This document shows, in pieces, positions 13,483-23,901 of a stretch of 64,000 nt of DNA. The notes under the pieces were generated by a model. The model was not told where the DNA came from and searched no databases. It was given only the letters and a program-made list of their open reading frames with translations. The number at the start of each line of letters is the position of its first letter. Positions within the stretch are counted from its first letter, which is position 1. Source of the stretch: Phlebiopsis flavidoalba (Eukaryota > Basidiomycota > Agaricomycetes > Polyporales > Phanerochaetaceae). The position numbers were made by a program, and so were the translations under genes. The stretch lies in contig JAOCPU010000005.1 of the NCBI GenBank assembly GCA_035772785.1, forward strand, positions 558,001 to 622,000, given 5' to 3'.

Positions 13483-13945
13483 GGTCTCAGGGGGAAAGCA
13501 TATGCAGGGACAATAAAGCTGGTCACTGCGGGGTGGCGGTCAAGAACAAGATGGAGCGCCAAACGAGAACTCCGGACTCGGAAGGCACGCCGATCGCGAT
13601 CAGGCGCATCAAAAACAGGCGCATCAATATCTTGGCCTTCGGGCGCGCACGATGTCCGCCGCAACCGCCTTTGAAGCTGTTGCACTAACTCTCGGTTTCA
13701 AAGAGACTTACGTTTTCGAAAGCTCCTTATTGCATAGCACACACTTTTTTAGCCCTTTAGCCTGACACATGTGTATACATTAAGCTCCCACAAACGCCTC
13801 GTCAACAGAGTCCGGGGCAGTCCAAGAGCAGTCAAGGAGAGGCAGTCACCAAGGTGTCCGACCTCAAGTTGCTCCAAAATGCAGTCATATCACGAGGCGC
13901 CGGGCCTACTACACATACAATCATGATTCGTAAAGACGTAACAAC
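13483..13945. other. Intergenic region upstream of MED14 and downstream of FunK1-C
   Basis: About 460 bp. No gene is recognised. It contains the MED14 upstream sequence on the minus strand and the 3' flank of FunK1-C. Confidence 0.4.
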
Positions 13946-16765
13946 TTAGATGAAAACAACTATGTAGGGCAACGTCAGCGCCGTCCTGAGCCCACTGGGC
14001 TTGCCGTCCCGTTTCGGTAAGTTCTTTGCATTCGAGCGCGTCCGTGTAGCGCGAGTAGGACCCGTACCGGCACTGCTAGCCCGCGTGGTCTTCCGAGACT
14101 TTGCAGGTCGCACCGTCTCGTCGTGGCCGGCGTGAGACGCCGATCGAGCCTTGCTGGAATTCTTTGACCCAGGAGTCGCGGCCACGACGTCAGGCTTTGG
14201 CGCTCGCTTGATGATCCTCAGCGGAGCGTTGCTCTCTTTGGCGACAATGGTGAGGTCACCGCTCTTGAGTTTTCGTCGCAATATCGACGAAAATTTGAAT
14301 GAGTTCTTCGTAGATTGGATCCGCTACATCAAATGGGATAATAAAGTTCTTTTCTTCGAGGTCGCTCTCGGCATCTTGATAGGCTGTGATGAGAAGAGTA
14401 CGGAACTTGTTGAGTGCTGTTCCAATGGGACGAAGGCGAGGGAAGAACGGCGGAAAATCGGTTGGCGAAAGTCCCTGGGGCCTGGCAGCATGACGCTGTG
14501 TCGAAAACGTGCGTCGAGGAAAAGCTCAGCAGCAAAACTCTTCATGTACCGCCATGTAAGCATCCCATTCCTTCTGAGAAATTGATTTGTCGTTGTGGAG
14601 ATAAGCGGAGCACAACAGTACCCAGAGAGCGACCCAGAAAACGGACTCTATGTCGTGGAGCGGATTGTTTCGAAACGGTGGGGACGCCTCCGTATGATTC
14701 TTGTCTCCAGACGGAGCCTTGGAAGCGTCTTCGGGACCAGACGCATCGTTCGGATTCGGTGGAGCGTTCTTGAGGTCCTTTACTTTCTTGAGGCTCCTCC
14801 GAAGTCCCGCAAATTTGTCTGCCGAGCGTCCAGGCTGAGGCCGAGGTTTGGAGACGTTCTCGAACTTGTCATAATGTGCGTAGGTGCGATATTCGACCTC
14901 GTGGGACATGAAATACTCGGTACCCTACAAGAAGAGCATCGTATCAGCGTCACAGTGGCAAGTATCTCGAAAGTGCCAGATCACATACCGTGCGCACGCC
15001 AGCTTGAGTCTCCGCTTCCTCATGTTTGGCGTACTCTACATCGGTGATCTTGCCGAAGCCGTCTACTACCAAGATATTGCCAATACTGATGTCTCGGTGA
15101 ACCCATCCACAGCTATGGAGCGCCTGGAGGCCTGTAAACGCACGTTCAGTCTACGTTCAGAGTGTGGAAAGTCTCCAAAATACGCACCGACCAAGACGTC
15201 AGCAAGGCAACCAAAGACTTCAGCGAGCGATGTCAGCTCCGTAAGTCTCTTGCCAACCTCCGTAAATATAATCCGATGGTGCACTTTAGGGCTGTAACGA
15301 ATGGCAGCCCGGTCCTTCTTGTTCGGAGGCGCGAGCGCACCGACCGCGGGCAGCCGGCTGGCAACTTTGGTCCTTTTTGTCAAAAGATCGACCTTGACCT
15401 GGACGGTTCCGTTGATTTTCTGCAAAACCTTCTCGCGCTCTTTCTCCGTGAACGTGTCGTCTCTTCGCCCTTTGTATTTGACGTCGCCCCACGTCTTGGC
15501 TTTCATGAGAGTTGCTTCAATGGCGGGTGGAAGATCTTCGCCTCTCTTGCGAGCATCTTCTGAGATTTTCTTCAGAATCTCGCCTTCGCGAGTACGCTCC
15601 CAATCGACCCAAGAGTCCTTCAAGACCAGCACAGGACCATTCGTATCTTCTTCGCCGTACTTCGAGAGCTCTCTTTCACACTTCCCATACACGAGTCCCT
15701 CTGCCCCTCAACGCTTCAGCACCAACGTTCGACAGCATTCTTAGAGTCCGGTGTATGTCTTGCCGTTGAGGTCAATATCGTAGCAGATGGGCGAACGAGG
15801 GTCCGTGAGGGGTCTTCGAACCGAATCGTGGGGTCCCAGCCGAGTTGGTATGTAGTGGCAAATGTGAGACGGAGGAAAAACTCTACGAATTCTTGTGGTC
15901 CTGAACGTTGCTCAGAACCATGAATAGTGCGACAAAATTACGTGTGGACACACCTTGTTGATATCCATAGCCCATGAGACGAGGACATCCGAGCGGTTCA
16001 TGTACCAGATCCTCATGTTCCAGCCTTCTATAGTGAATCCGTATCCGAACCGTCTCCTTGGATCCTCTCGTAGCATGTGTTGGCCAGACCACAGAACCTT
16101 TGCGTAATCCTGTTGGTGTGAATGTCAGCCTGGAAAAGGGTAGAAAGTAGAAGTCAGAGAGACGACTGACGTCCATTGCCTTGGCAGGAGTGTCGAGTCT
16201 CTTGAACTCGCCGGGTACGGCCACGTCAATCCACTCCCGCTTACTGTAACTGGCCGTCGCCGTGGCGAGCCTCCCAACGCAGTCCGGCTTGGAGTCGTTG
16301 TTGCGCGCGCCTATAGAGGAAGAAGGAACGCCAGTGGGGTTGCATTCGAAGATCAACGTTCTCTTGGACTTGTTGAGCCCGCTGGCGTCGATGATGCGCT
16401 CGATGATGCTGGGAAGGCTTGCAAACAGATCATCTTCGGTAACCCCCTACGAAGTCTGCCTTTTGACTGAAGCCTTTCCATTTTCTGCCATGATCCAAGG
16501 GATTCTCCGCCCCGCCTTGCAGTGAGGTAAGAATCTTACCAATTTGAACGCCTTTAGGTAGTGGAGGAAGAAGGCCGCCTCGTTTGAAGAAGGATTGCTT
16601 TGGTACCTGCGGTACGGTCTCTTGCAGATCCTGCACAGCGAGTGCGCGCATACCGTTGGTGTTCAGGTCCGGGTGCGCGCTGTTAATGGATTTCTTGGCA
16701 GCCGGAGTGTCAGTGTGGAGAGAAGAGGGTACGCCTTGGGGCCTACTGGGCGTTTGAAGCGACAT
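13946..16765 (-). CDS. FunK1-C: fungal-type protein kinase, complete span
   Basis: The best preserved FRNNPLHD-subtype FunK1. The start at 16765 gives MSLQTPSRPQG and then KKSINSAHPDLNTNGMRAL. RGGLLPPLPKGVQIGKI (about 16540-16590), TLIFECNPTGVPSSS (about 16315-16360) and WIDVAVPGEFKRL (about 16195-16235) follow. Intron 1 fits at 16110-16170 (61 nt) with GT-AG ends. GYGFTIEGWNMRIWYMNRSD lies about 15990-16050. GTRVWEV and LVLKDSWVDWERTREGE lie about 15580-15710, with the putative ATP-binding lysine in LVLKD. KVHHRIIFTEVGKRLTEL (about 15235-15285), WVHRDISIGNILVVDG (about 15060-15110) and ITDVEYAKHEE follow, where DVE stands at the DFG position. GTEYFMSHEVEYRTY, a basic linker and FRNNPLHDIESVFWVALWVL (about 14605-14665) complete the C-lobe. 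The tail is Ser/Lys-rich and ends at 13946. Frame slips occur near 16445, 15690, 15000 and 14530. Its upstream region abuts the truncated PEPCK copy. Confidence 0.85.
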
Positions 16766-17218
16766 GGTGAAGAGTGCTGAGGAGCACTCATCGAACGCAT
16801 GTCCCTTTTATAGATGGCGCATGAGTCTTCAGCACGTGGAAAGGTGGCCAATGATGTGAGCTGTGGCAGTGATGAGGTAGAAGGCACGGCCATTAGAGAA
16901 GAACAATGGGAGAGGACAAGATGAACACACCTGCCTAATGCGGGATCAACACTGTACGAGACGCGTGGATCGGCATGATGGGATCGACGACGCCCGCGAT
17001 CAAAATGCGTGCGAACCTCCTCCCATAGAGAGCTGTTGACGCTCTTGGTGGCCAAAAGACTTGCCTAATTGCGTTCAAGTCCTCCAGTTTGAAGTCCCGC
17101 CGGAGCGAAATTAAGCTGCCTCGCCTCATGCACGCGTAAATGCCATGGTCTCGTCGGTAACCATAAATTATCCGATTATCTACCACAGCTTGATCATTTG
17201 AATTTGATTCAAGAATAA
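16766..17218. repeat. FunK1 upstream module, copy 1 (upstream of FunK1-C)
   Basis: This segment is shared, diverged, with 27017-27510 (upstream of FunK1-E) and partly with 23091-23350 (upstream of FunK1-D). Diagnostic strings are CTGCCTAATGCGGGATC near 16931, GTGCGAACCTCCTCCCATAG near 17010, and TTGCCTAATTGCGTTCAAGT at 17061-17080 followed by CTCCAGTTTGAAGTCCCGCC. It ends abruptly where PEPCK homology starts. It probably holds the FunK1 promoter and 5' UTR. Confidence 0.65.
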
Positions 17219-18533
17219 GTGAACAGCTTCACGAAGGGCGTATCCTCGAGCACGTCCGTCGAAATCAACTTTGAACGTATGTACATGGTCATTCTCGACA
17301 CCGGAGAGATCCAGAAGAGCGTTTTTCCGCTATGGTACGCGCACATACCCAGCTCAATTGCGCGTGAGCTGACTGGCGGTCTTTACAGCACTATCTGCAA
17401 CCGGTCAAGTTCAGACGGCTCTCCGACTGCTGCACTCGTCCGCGAACGTGAGCATGAAACAAGGGCGACGTGACGCTCTTCTTTTGTCTGTCGGGCGCAG
17501 GCAAGACGACGCTGAGCGCTGACCCGCGGCGACTGCTCATCGGCGACGACGAGCACGTCTGGAGCGACACGGGCGTGTTCAACATCGAGGGCGGCTTGCT
17601 ACACCAAGTGCATCAACCTGTCCGCGGAGAAAGAGCCCGAGATCTTCAACGCGATCCGCTTCGGCTCGATCCTTGAGAACGTCATGTACAACCCCGCGTC
17701 GCGCGTGCCCGACTACGACGACGTGTCGATCACGCGAGAACACGCGCTGCGCGTACCCGATCGAGTTCATCCCAACGCGCAGATCCCCTGCACCGTCGAC
17801 ACCCAGCCCAGCAATAGTCATCATGCTCACATGCGACGCGTTCGGCGTGCTCCCACCCGTCAGCAAGCTCACCCCCCCGAGCAGGCGCAGTACCATCCTT
17901 CCTTTGCCGGCTACACATCGTACGTCGCATCGTGCCTCACCTTAAAGCCATTTATTGACAGCGTCGCAGGAAAAAAAACCCCCGGCACCGAGGACGGCGT
18001 CCCTCGAGCCCATCCCGACCTTCTCAACCTGCTACAGTGGCGCCTTCATTGTCCTCCACGTAAGAGGCCCGTTTTTTTCCCTATCCATGGTAAATTCAAT
18101 CAAGCTGACCACGCCCCTAGCCCGGCCGCTACGCCGAGATGCTCGCAGAACGTATGGCAAAAGCACAACGTCGACTGCTGGCTGATCAACACAGGCCTGG
18201 ACGGGGGGGCGCTTCGGGACCGGCTCGCGCTGCCCGCTTCAAGTACACGCGAGCCGGATCGCCCCCCGACGCGGTGCACTCGGGCGAGCTCGCGGCGGCC
18301 GAGTTCGAGACGTATTCGGCTCCGTGTTCGGGCTGCGCATTGCGACTGCCCGACCGCGCTCCGCGGGCGTGCCGCGCGAGCTCGTCTCTGAACCCGCGCC
18401 TCGCGGTGGCAGGACAAGGAGGCGTTCGAGCGCGAGGTGCGCAAGCTCGGGGGCATGTTCCAGAAGGGCGTTTGCGCTATACGAGCGCGACGTCGACGAG
18501 AAGGTGCGCGCGGCGGGCCCCGTGCTCGCGTAA
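17219..18533 (+). pseudogene. PEPCK second copy, 5'-truncated
   Basis: Only the C-terminal part of ATP-dependent PEPCK is present. Homology begins without a start codon at NSFTKGVSSSTSVEINF (about 17220-17270), corresponding to the middle of the full copy. It runs through an intact nucleotide loop, [17 protein letters not shown] (about 17488-17540), [18 protein letters not shown] (about 17540-17595), [27 protein letters not shown] (in pieces), a segment with CWLINTG (about 18175-18200) and a terminal TAA at 18531-18533. Roughly half the enzyme is missing, so this is a real truncation and not only sequencing error, although single-base slips are also present. The breakpoint lies directly beside the FunK1-C upstream module. 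It converges on FunK1-D, mirroring the 1-4 kb pair. Confidence 0.82.
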
Positions 18534-18918
18534 GCCGCGCTGCACGCGCGGTTTTGGCTTGGATACGTACATCCTATTCGGACTTTTTGTGGGCTTGGTT
18601 TTATTGCGAACGTGTACGTTATAGTTTGCAAGGCGCACCGAAATTGCATTGCGGTCCCGCGCATTGTGGGGCCGTGTGTACACATCTTGACTGGGGCACG
18701 AAATATCTTGCCAAGGGCAGCGTCCACAGGTGCCCACAACGGTGGGTTTCTAAGTAGAATCCTTGGCACGGGGGGACTATGCGTGTCGCGGCAAAATCTG
18801 TTTGGGCACGATAGCTGATATCTCATTCAAGACTTTGTAAAATTACAGAAGATATAGCTATATGAGATAGTATAAAATCCAGAGAGAGTAAAGCGGAATG
18901 GGACTTGGTTAGAAAAAG

Positions 18919-21900
18919 TCAATCGCCCAGGCTTCGGTCTGGTGTGCATTTGCCCTCACTCCAACAAGCCATACGTCGATCAGTCTGAATCGTCTGAATC
19001 ATCTGAATCATCTGAATCGTCTGAGTATATCTGAATAGTCTGTCACGTCTTGAATCGTTCCTGAACCGTCTGAATCGTCTGAACCGTCTGAATTTGAGCG
19101 CGCCTGCACAGGGTGAGTGTTCAGACAGGATGGGAGCAGAGCCCGTGCCCGCGTTTTGCCGGCCGAAGATGTCTGTTCTGAGAACTTTGCAGGTCGTGGC
19201 CAGTGCTGTCTCCTCGTGGTCAGGGTCGGACGCCAATCCGAGCCATTTGCGAGTTCTCTCCTTGCCCCCTGGGCATCGCAGGAACAACATCGACCTTTGT
19301 GGCCTGCGTTGACAGTCTTGGGCGGGACGTTTCTCTCTTTGACGACAATGGTGAGATCGTCCTCCTTGAGTTGCTCAGAGATATCGAGGAAGATCCTGAT
19401 GAGCTTTTTGTAGAGTCCGGTTGCGCCACATCGAAGGGAATCTCGTAGTTCTTTTCTTCGAGGTCACGCTCGGCTATCTTGATAAGCTTTAGCGAGGCGA
19501 AGGCGAAACTCGTTGAGAGCGTCTCCCACTGGGCGAAGATGAGGGAGAGCTTGGGCATAAAGCCGTCCTCGAAGTGCATGGGGCCTACTAGCCTTATGGT
19601 GATGATCGAAGGCATTGGTTCACAGAAGAGGTCGGCAGCAAAATCCTCATGTCGCTTCAGAAACGTATCCCATTTGGCTTGAGGGACGGACTCGTCATTC
19701 TTTGCGATACTCGGAGCACAGCAATACCCAGACCCCGGAGAGAGCGACCCAGACAGACCGACTCTATGTCATGGAGCGGATTGTTCCGAAAATGGCGGGG
19801 ACGCAGGCTCGTCATCGGAGTCCTCGGTTGTGAATGTACGAGTATCTTTGTCACGGGGCGCATCATCTGAGGACACGTTTTGTTGTCAGGTACATGTTGC
19901 GTGACCTTTGCATGTCCTTCAAGAGTCTCTCGTATTCGTCCTCGGAATCACTGTCCTGCTCGGGCTCAGGGCTCGGTGGGCGTCGTAGAGACGCTTATAG
20001 CACCAGTATGAGTAGGTGCGATATTCAACTTCGTATGACATGAAATACTCGGTGCCCTACAAAGCAACGACGTGTCAAATCTGCCGTACCAAACATGTCA
20101 CGCAGAATTGCATACCGTTCGAACATCGGAATGAGTGGCAGGGACGCTTTCGGGCTGAGCGTATTCGACATCCGTGATTTTGCAAAAAGCCGTCTGCTAC
20201 CAGTATGTTGCCGATACTGATATCTCGATGGACCCATCCGGAACTATGGAGCGTCCTAAGGCCTGGAGGTAAAAACATAGTCAGTGTGTGGTCTGAGCGC
20301 CTCAAGTCTTCGGGAAAACGCACCCAACAAGACTTGGCAAGGCGGTAGAATACTTCGGAAAGCGATGTTAGCTCGGTGAGCCCTCTGCCAACTTCCGCGC
20401 AAAAATGATTCGATGGTGGACTTTGGGGCTGTAGCGGATAGTGAGCGCGCGCGCGGATTCTCGGGGCGAGTGAGCGTTCCGACGTTTGCTTGGGGGTGCT
20501 GGCTGGCGATTCTGAGTCTTTTGCGTTAAGGCATTGACCTTGACTTCTACCTCGCCGTCGATTTTCTCCAGAATCATTTCACGTCGCTTCTCCGTTAATG
20601 TGCCGTCTATCTTTCCGTCGTACTCGACGTCACCCCCACGTCGAAGCTTGCATCAGGCTCTTTCGATGGCGCGAGCGAGAGGTTCGCCTCTTTTCCTGAG
20701 CATCTTCTAAGATCTTTTTCAAGACTTCGCCTTCGCGTAAGCGCCCCTGATCGACCCAAGAATCTTTCAAGACCAACACAGGCCCATGCTCCTCGCCCTC
20801 CGTTGAGAGCTCTCTCACCTCCCATACACGAGTTCCTCTACCCTTAAAGTTTCCGCACCAACGTCTGAGAGTGTCTTGAGTGTACGGTAGGTCTTTCCCC
20901 GTTAAGGTCAATGTCATAGCGGATAGGATCGCGTGGGGTCTCCGGGGCTATCCTGCGCATCGTTGGGTCCCAACCGAGCTGATAGGGATCAGCAAATGTG
21001 AGGGCAAGGAAAAATCGGATGAAATGCTTGGGGCGCTAAACACTAATTAGGATCATCGTCGCTCAACATAAGAGAGAGATGCCCACGCACGTTGTTGATA
21101 TTGAAACAACCACGAGGACAAAATATGTCTGAGCGGTTCATGTACCAAACCCGCATGTTAACACCCTCGATGGTGAAGCCGTAAGTCAGTCGCCTTCTCG
21201 GATCTTTTTGCATGATGTGTTGGCCGGACCATAAGACTTTGGTAAAATCCTGTCGATGTGCTTGCATCAGCATTTTGACGCGGCGTCTGAGACGTCTAAT
21301 TTCGTCTGGATCAGGCGCATTAGACAAATCAGACGACGTCTGAAACTTGCTAGGTCTCTGCTGATTTAGGACAGCATTCTGACTCCAGACAAAAATCCTA
21401 ACGTACAGGAGAATTAAGACGGCACCTCAGACGCGTTAGTTAGGCCTCAATTCTGCGTACATTCCTGATCAGACTAGCTCACACATTCTGAACATTTGGA
21501 TCAAAGCTGTATATTTCTTCATTTCTGATGCTAGACTACAATTACAACTTTGCGTACTAGGGGACCCAGTGCTACAGAGAACCAAAACATTGGGTACTAC
21601 TAGAGCCTAATACTACTAAAACCATACTACCACTTGAACTGAGCAATAGAAGGACAGCGAGATGGTCTTGTTGTAACTTGCAATGCATTTTGCCAGGCTC
21701 TGATTGGGACGGCTGTGAGCCCTACACATGTTGAATGTAACGTAAAATGGGACTTACCTTGGGGCCATGATGCTTGGCCGGCGTGAGGTTGAGCGAATCG
21801 CTCGTTCTTGCGCCTGGTTGTCCAGCAGTGTGTTTGAGCAGGTAAAAGATGCAGAAATACGCACCGCCGGACGACGACCGTATGTGCGCGATTATGAGAT

Positions 21901-23090
21901 GTTGATAGTTTGCCGTGGTTTGTAGTCGGCACAGGCGGCGGGTGGCGGATGACGTTGTTGAGCGGCGGGCGAGCCGTCAATGGTGGTTGTATCCCTGAGA
22001 CAGCCCACACTGGCAGGGGTCGTGGTGGCGAGCTCGTAGTGGGTTGGTGATGGTGCGACGTGAGGATGTTATGGTGAGCGAGGGAGACGAAGACGGTGAG
22101 TGGGATGATGGAAGTAGAGAACCGGACGACGGCGGCGGAAGCCCTCTGAGGCCAATATATGAACATCGACCAAGCAGAGGCAAACAAAAGGGACGTGAGC
22201 GCACCCAAGCTTGTTGCGTTGAAGTGTTAAGCGCTGACCGTTAGGTGCGAACAATCCTCATGCCGTTGACGCATCTGGGACAGACTTCTGAACATACGAC
22301 ACTTTGCCTAGATTTTGTACTGAGAGCTCTGAGTTCGCTCTGAAGACGTTGGCGCCCGTTTGCATCAGACCATCAAGACGCTTCAGACGTATTAGGCACG
22401 TCAGACGCCTTGTCAAAAACGCTGATGCGTTGTTAGCATGAGAATGCGGCACGGAGAAGAGAATGGTTCAAAAAGGTAACTCACGTCCATCTCGTTGTCG
22501 TAGGCATTAAGTCCCTTGAATTCGCCGGCTACGGCCACGTCGATCCATTCCCGCTTACTGTACTCGGTCTTCGCTGTGGCGAGTCTCCCGACGCAGTCGG
22601 GCTTCGATTTATTGCCACGAGAGAATGACGAGGATACACCGGTAGGGTTGCATTCAAAGATAAGTGTCCTCTTCGACTTGTCGAGGCCACTGACGTCGAC
22701 GATGCGCTCGACGATGCTCGGAAGCTTTGCGAATAAAGTATCTTCCGCCGTCCCAACGACATTCGATTTCTTACCAAAACCTATCCACTTCCCGCCCTTA
22801 TCCAGAATCTTGTTTGGCCCTTCCTTCAGCACCTTGACAATACTTCTTATTCTAACGCCTTGGGGAAGCGGAGGAAGGAGACCGTTTTTCTGGAAGAAGG
22901 ATGGCACCGACACTTGACGTACGCCACGTACAGACTCTTGAAGGTCCTTTCCGGCTACCAGGCGTCGCAAACCGTTGGTGGCGAGGTCCGGATGGGCACT
23001 GTTAATGGATGTCTTGACAACAGCAGTGTCAGCGAAGATAGGATACGACATTGTCACTTTGCTAGGCTTACTAGGCGTTCGAGATGACAT
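18919..23090 (-). CDS. FunK1-D: fungal-type protein kinase split by an element in intron 1
   Basis: Partner copy of FunK1-A with its N-terminus present. The start at 23090 gives MSSRTPSKPSKVTM and then KTSINSAHPDLATNG. QKNGLLPPLPQGVRI (about 22840-22890), TLIFECNPTGVSS (about 22630-22670) and WIDVAVAGEFKGLNAY (about 22500-22550) follow. Exon 1 ends at a GTGAGT donor (22484). The acceptor is at 21250, giving a 1235-nt intron against 61 nt at the same site in FunK1-C. The excess is a 1165-bp inverted-repeat element. Exon 2 starts DFTKVLWSGQHIMQKDPRRR. GTRVWEVRELS and LVLKDSWVDQG lie about 20750-20840. KVHHRIIFA, WVHRDISIGNILVADG (about 20190-20245) and FRNNPLHDIES (frame-shifted, about 19740-19800) follow. 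The tail carries a 9-bp tandem repeat. Whether the long intron is still spliced out is unknown. Confidence 0.75.
18985..19096. repeat. 9-bp tandem repeat in FunK1-D tail
   Basis: Imperfect iterations of TGAATCGTC / TGAATCATC on the plus strand. On the coding strand they read either as Ser-Asp-rich or as FRR-type repeats, depending on frame. The matching place in FunK1-A (about 1506-1530) has only one unit. Confidence 0.75.
21264..22428. mobile_element. Non-autonomous TIR DNA transposon candidate in FunK1-D intron 1
   Basis: The two ends are imperfect inverted repeats of roughly 30-35 bp. The left end starts GCATCAGCATTTTGAC and the right end, reversed, starts GCATCAGCGTTTTTGAC; both continue into GGCGTCTGA. 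Inside both ends, copies of the CGTCTGA / TCAGACG motif recur in both orientations (about 21280-21440 and 22330-22420), as in the subterminal repeats of hAT- or KDZ-type elements. No transposase-like protein is visible in the 1.1-kb interior, so the element would be non-autonomous. I see no clean target-site duplication; the flanks ATGTGCTT and GTTGTTAG do not match. Family assignment is therefore open. Confidence 0.6.
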
Positions 23091-23350
23091 TGATGGTGAA
23101 AGAGCGTGGGGGAGCACTCATCCAACGCATGTCCCTTTCATCCTTGAGGGGTGACCTGTACACGTGCATTAATTGATAGGTGGCCGATGGTCTATGGCAC
23201 TGTACAGTGTCGCCCGGAAGGTGGGAGGTTCGGCTGTCGAGAACGATGGGAGAGGTCAAGTTGAACTTGCCTGCCTAATGCGGGATCGACACTGCAAGAG
23301 GCGCTGACTCGGGGATTGCCGTCCACGATCAGCGCGCGGCTCCATGTGCG
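23091..23350. repeat. FunK1 upstream module, copy 2 (upstream of FunK1-D)
   Basis: Shares CTGCCTAATGCGGGATC (near 23271) and surrounding sequence with 16766-17218 and 27017-27510. It lies at the same distance from the kinase start. It is shorter than the other copies: the TTGCCTAATTGCG block is not seen here. Confidence 0.55.
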
Positions 23351-23901
23351 AACCAGGCTGAGGCGACTGTGAGCTAATCAATTCTGCTTGCAGGTGGACT
23401 GGACACGATATATGATCTAGACGGCCCCACCAGGCTCGCGCAGTGCTCAGTTGAAGTTATGATACATATTTCATCGTCGACCCAATGCTTCCGAGGGATC
23501 TTCCAAGTTCCGAAGCAACGCTGCGTGAGCTCTGGGACACACAGGTCGGAGTATGGGCTCAGGCCCGAGTTCCCGCCCACGACGACTCACAGGAAAGAAC
23601 AGCCTGAAAGGTTGAGATCTTTGGATTGAGAAACACAGAGAGATATACTCTACAAGGGATGGATAGAGGCATCAAAAAGCAACAATCGAGCAATCACGTC
23701 GTAGCAGTCTTTACTAGGCGAGCGGGAATACCGCGGAAGGCTCTGGACTATACATATACAGGAACATTTAAGCACAAGTACAAGGGAACGGGGAGATGGG
23801 TTCTGAATTTTGGTCCTGTTACTTCTCATCGCGACATGAGGCTCGTAATCAGCCACGCTTCGAACCGATGCAATGGCGAACACGCTGGCACTGTGGCGTC
23901 C
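23351..23901. other. Intergenic region between FunK1-D and FunK1-E
   Basis: About 550 bp. No recognisable gene. It should include the 3' flank of FunK1-E and distal upstream sequence of FunK1-D. Confidence 0.35.

Larger units (their letters stand above)
17219..20690 (-). repeat. Inverted segmental duplication, arm 2 (truncated PEPCK + FunK1-D)
   Basis: This is the partner of arm 1 in opposite orientation, with about 13.9 kb between the arms containing FunK1-B, MED14 and FunK1-C. Arm 2 differs by PEPCK truncation and by expansion of a 9-bp repeat in the kinase tail. The kinase homology may run further than 20690, but arm 1 is cut by the window. Confidence 0.75.

Noticed and set aside
21627..22208. 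193-codon minus-strand open frame inside the intron element
   Set aside because: His/Pro/Thr-rich without any transposase motif. It is not evidence for an autonomous element.
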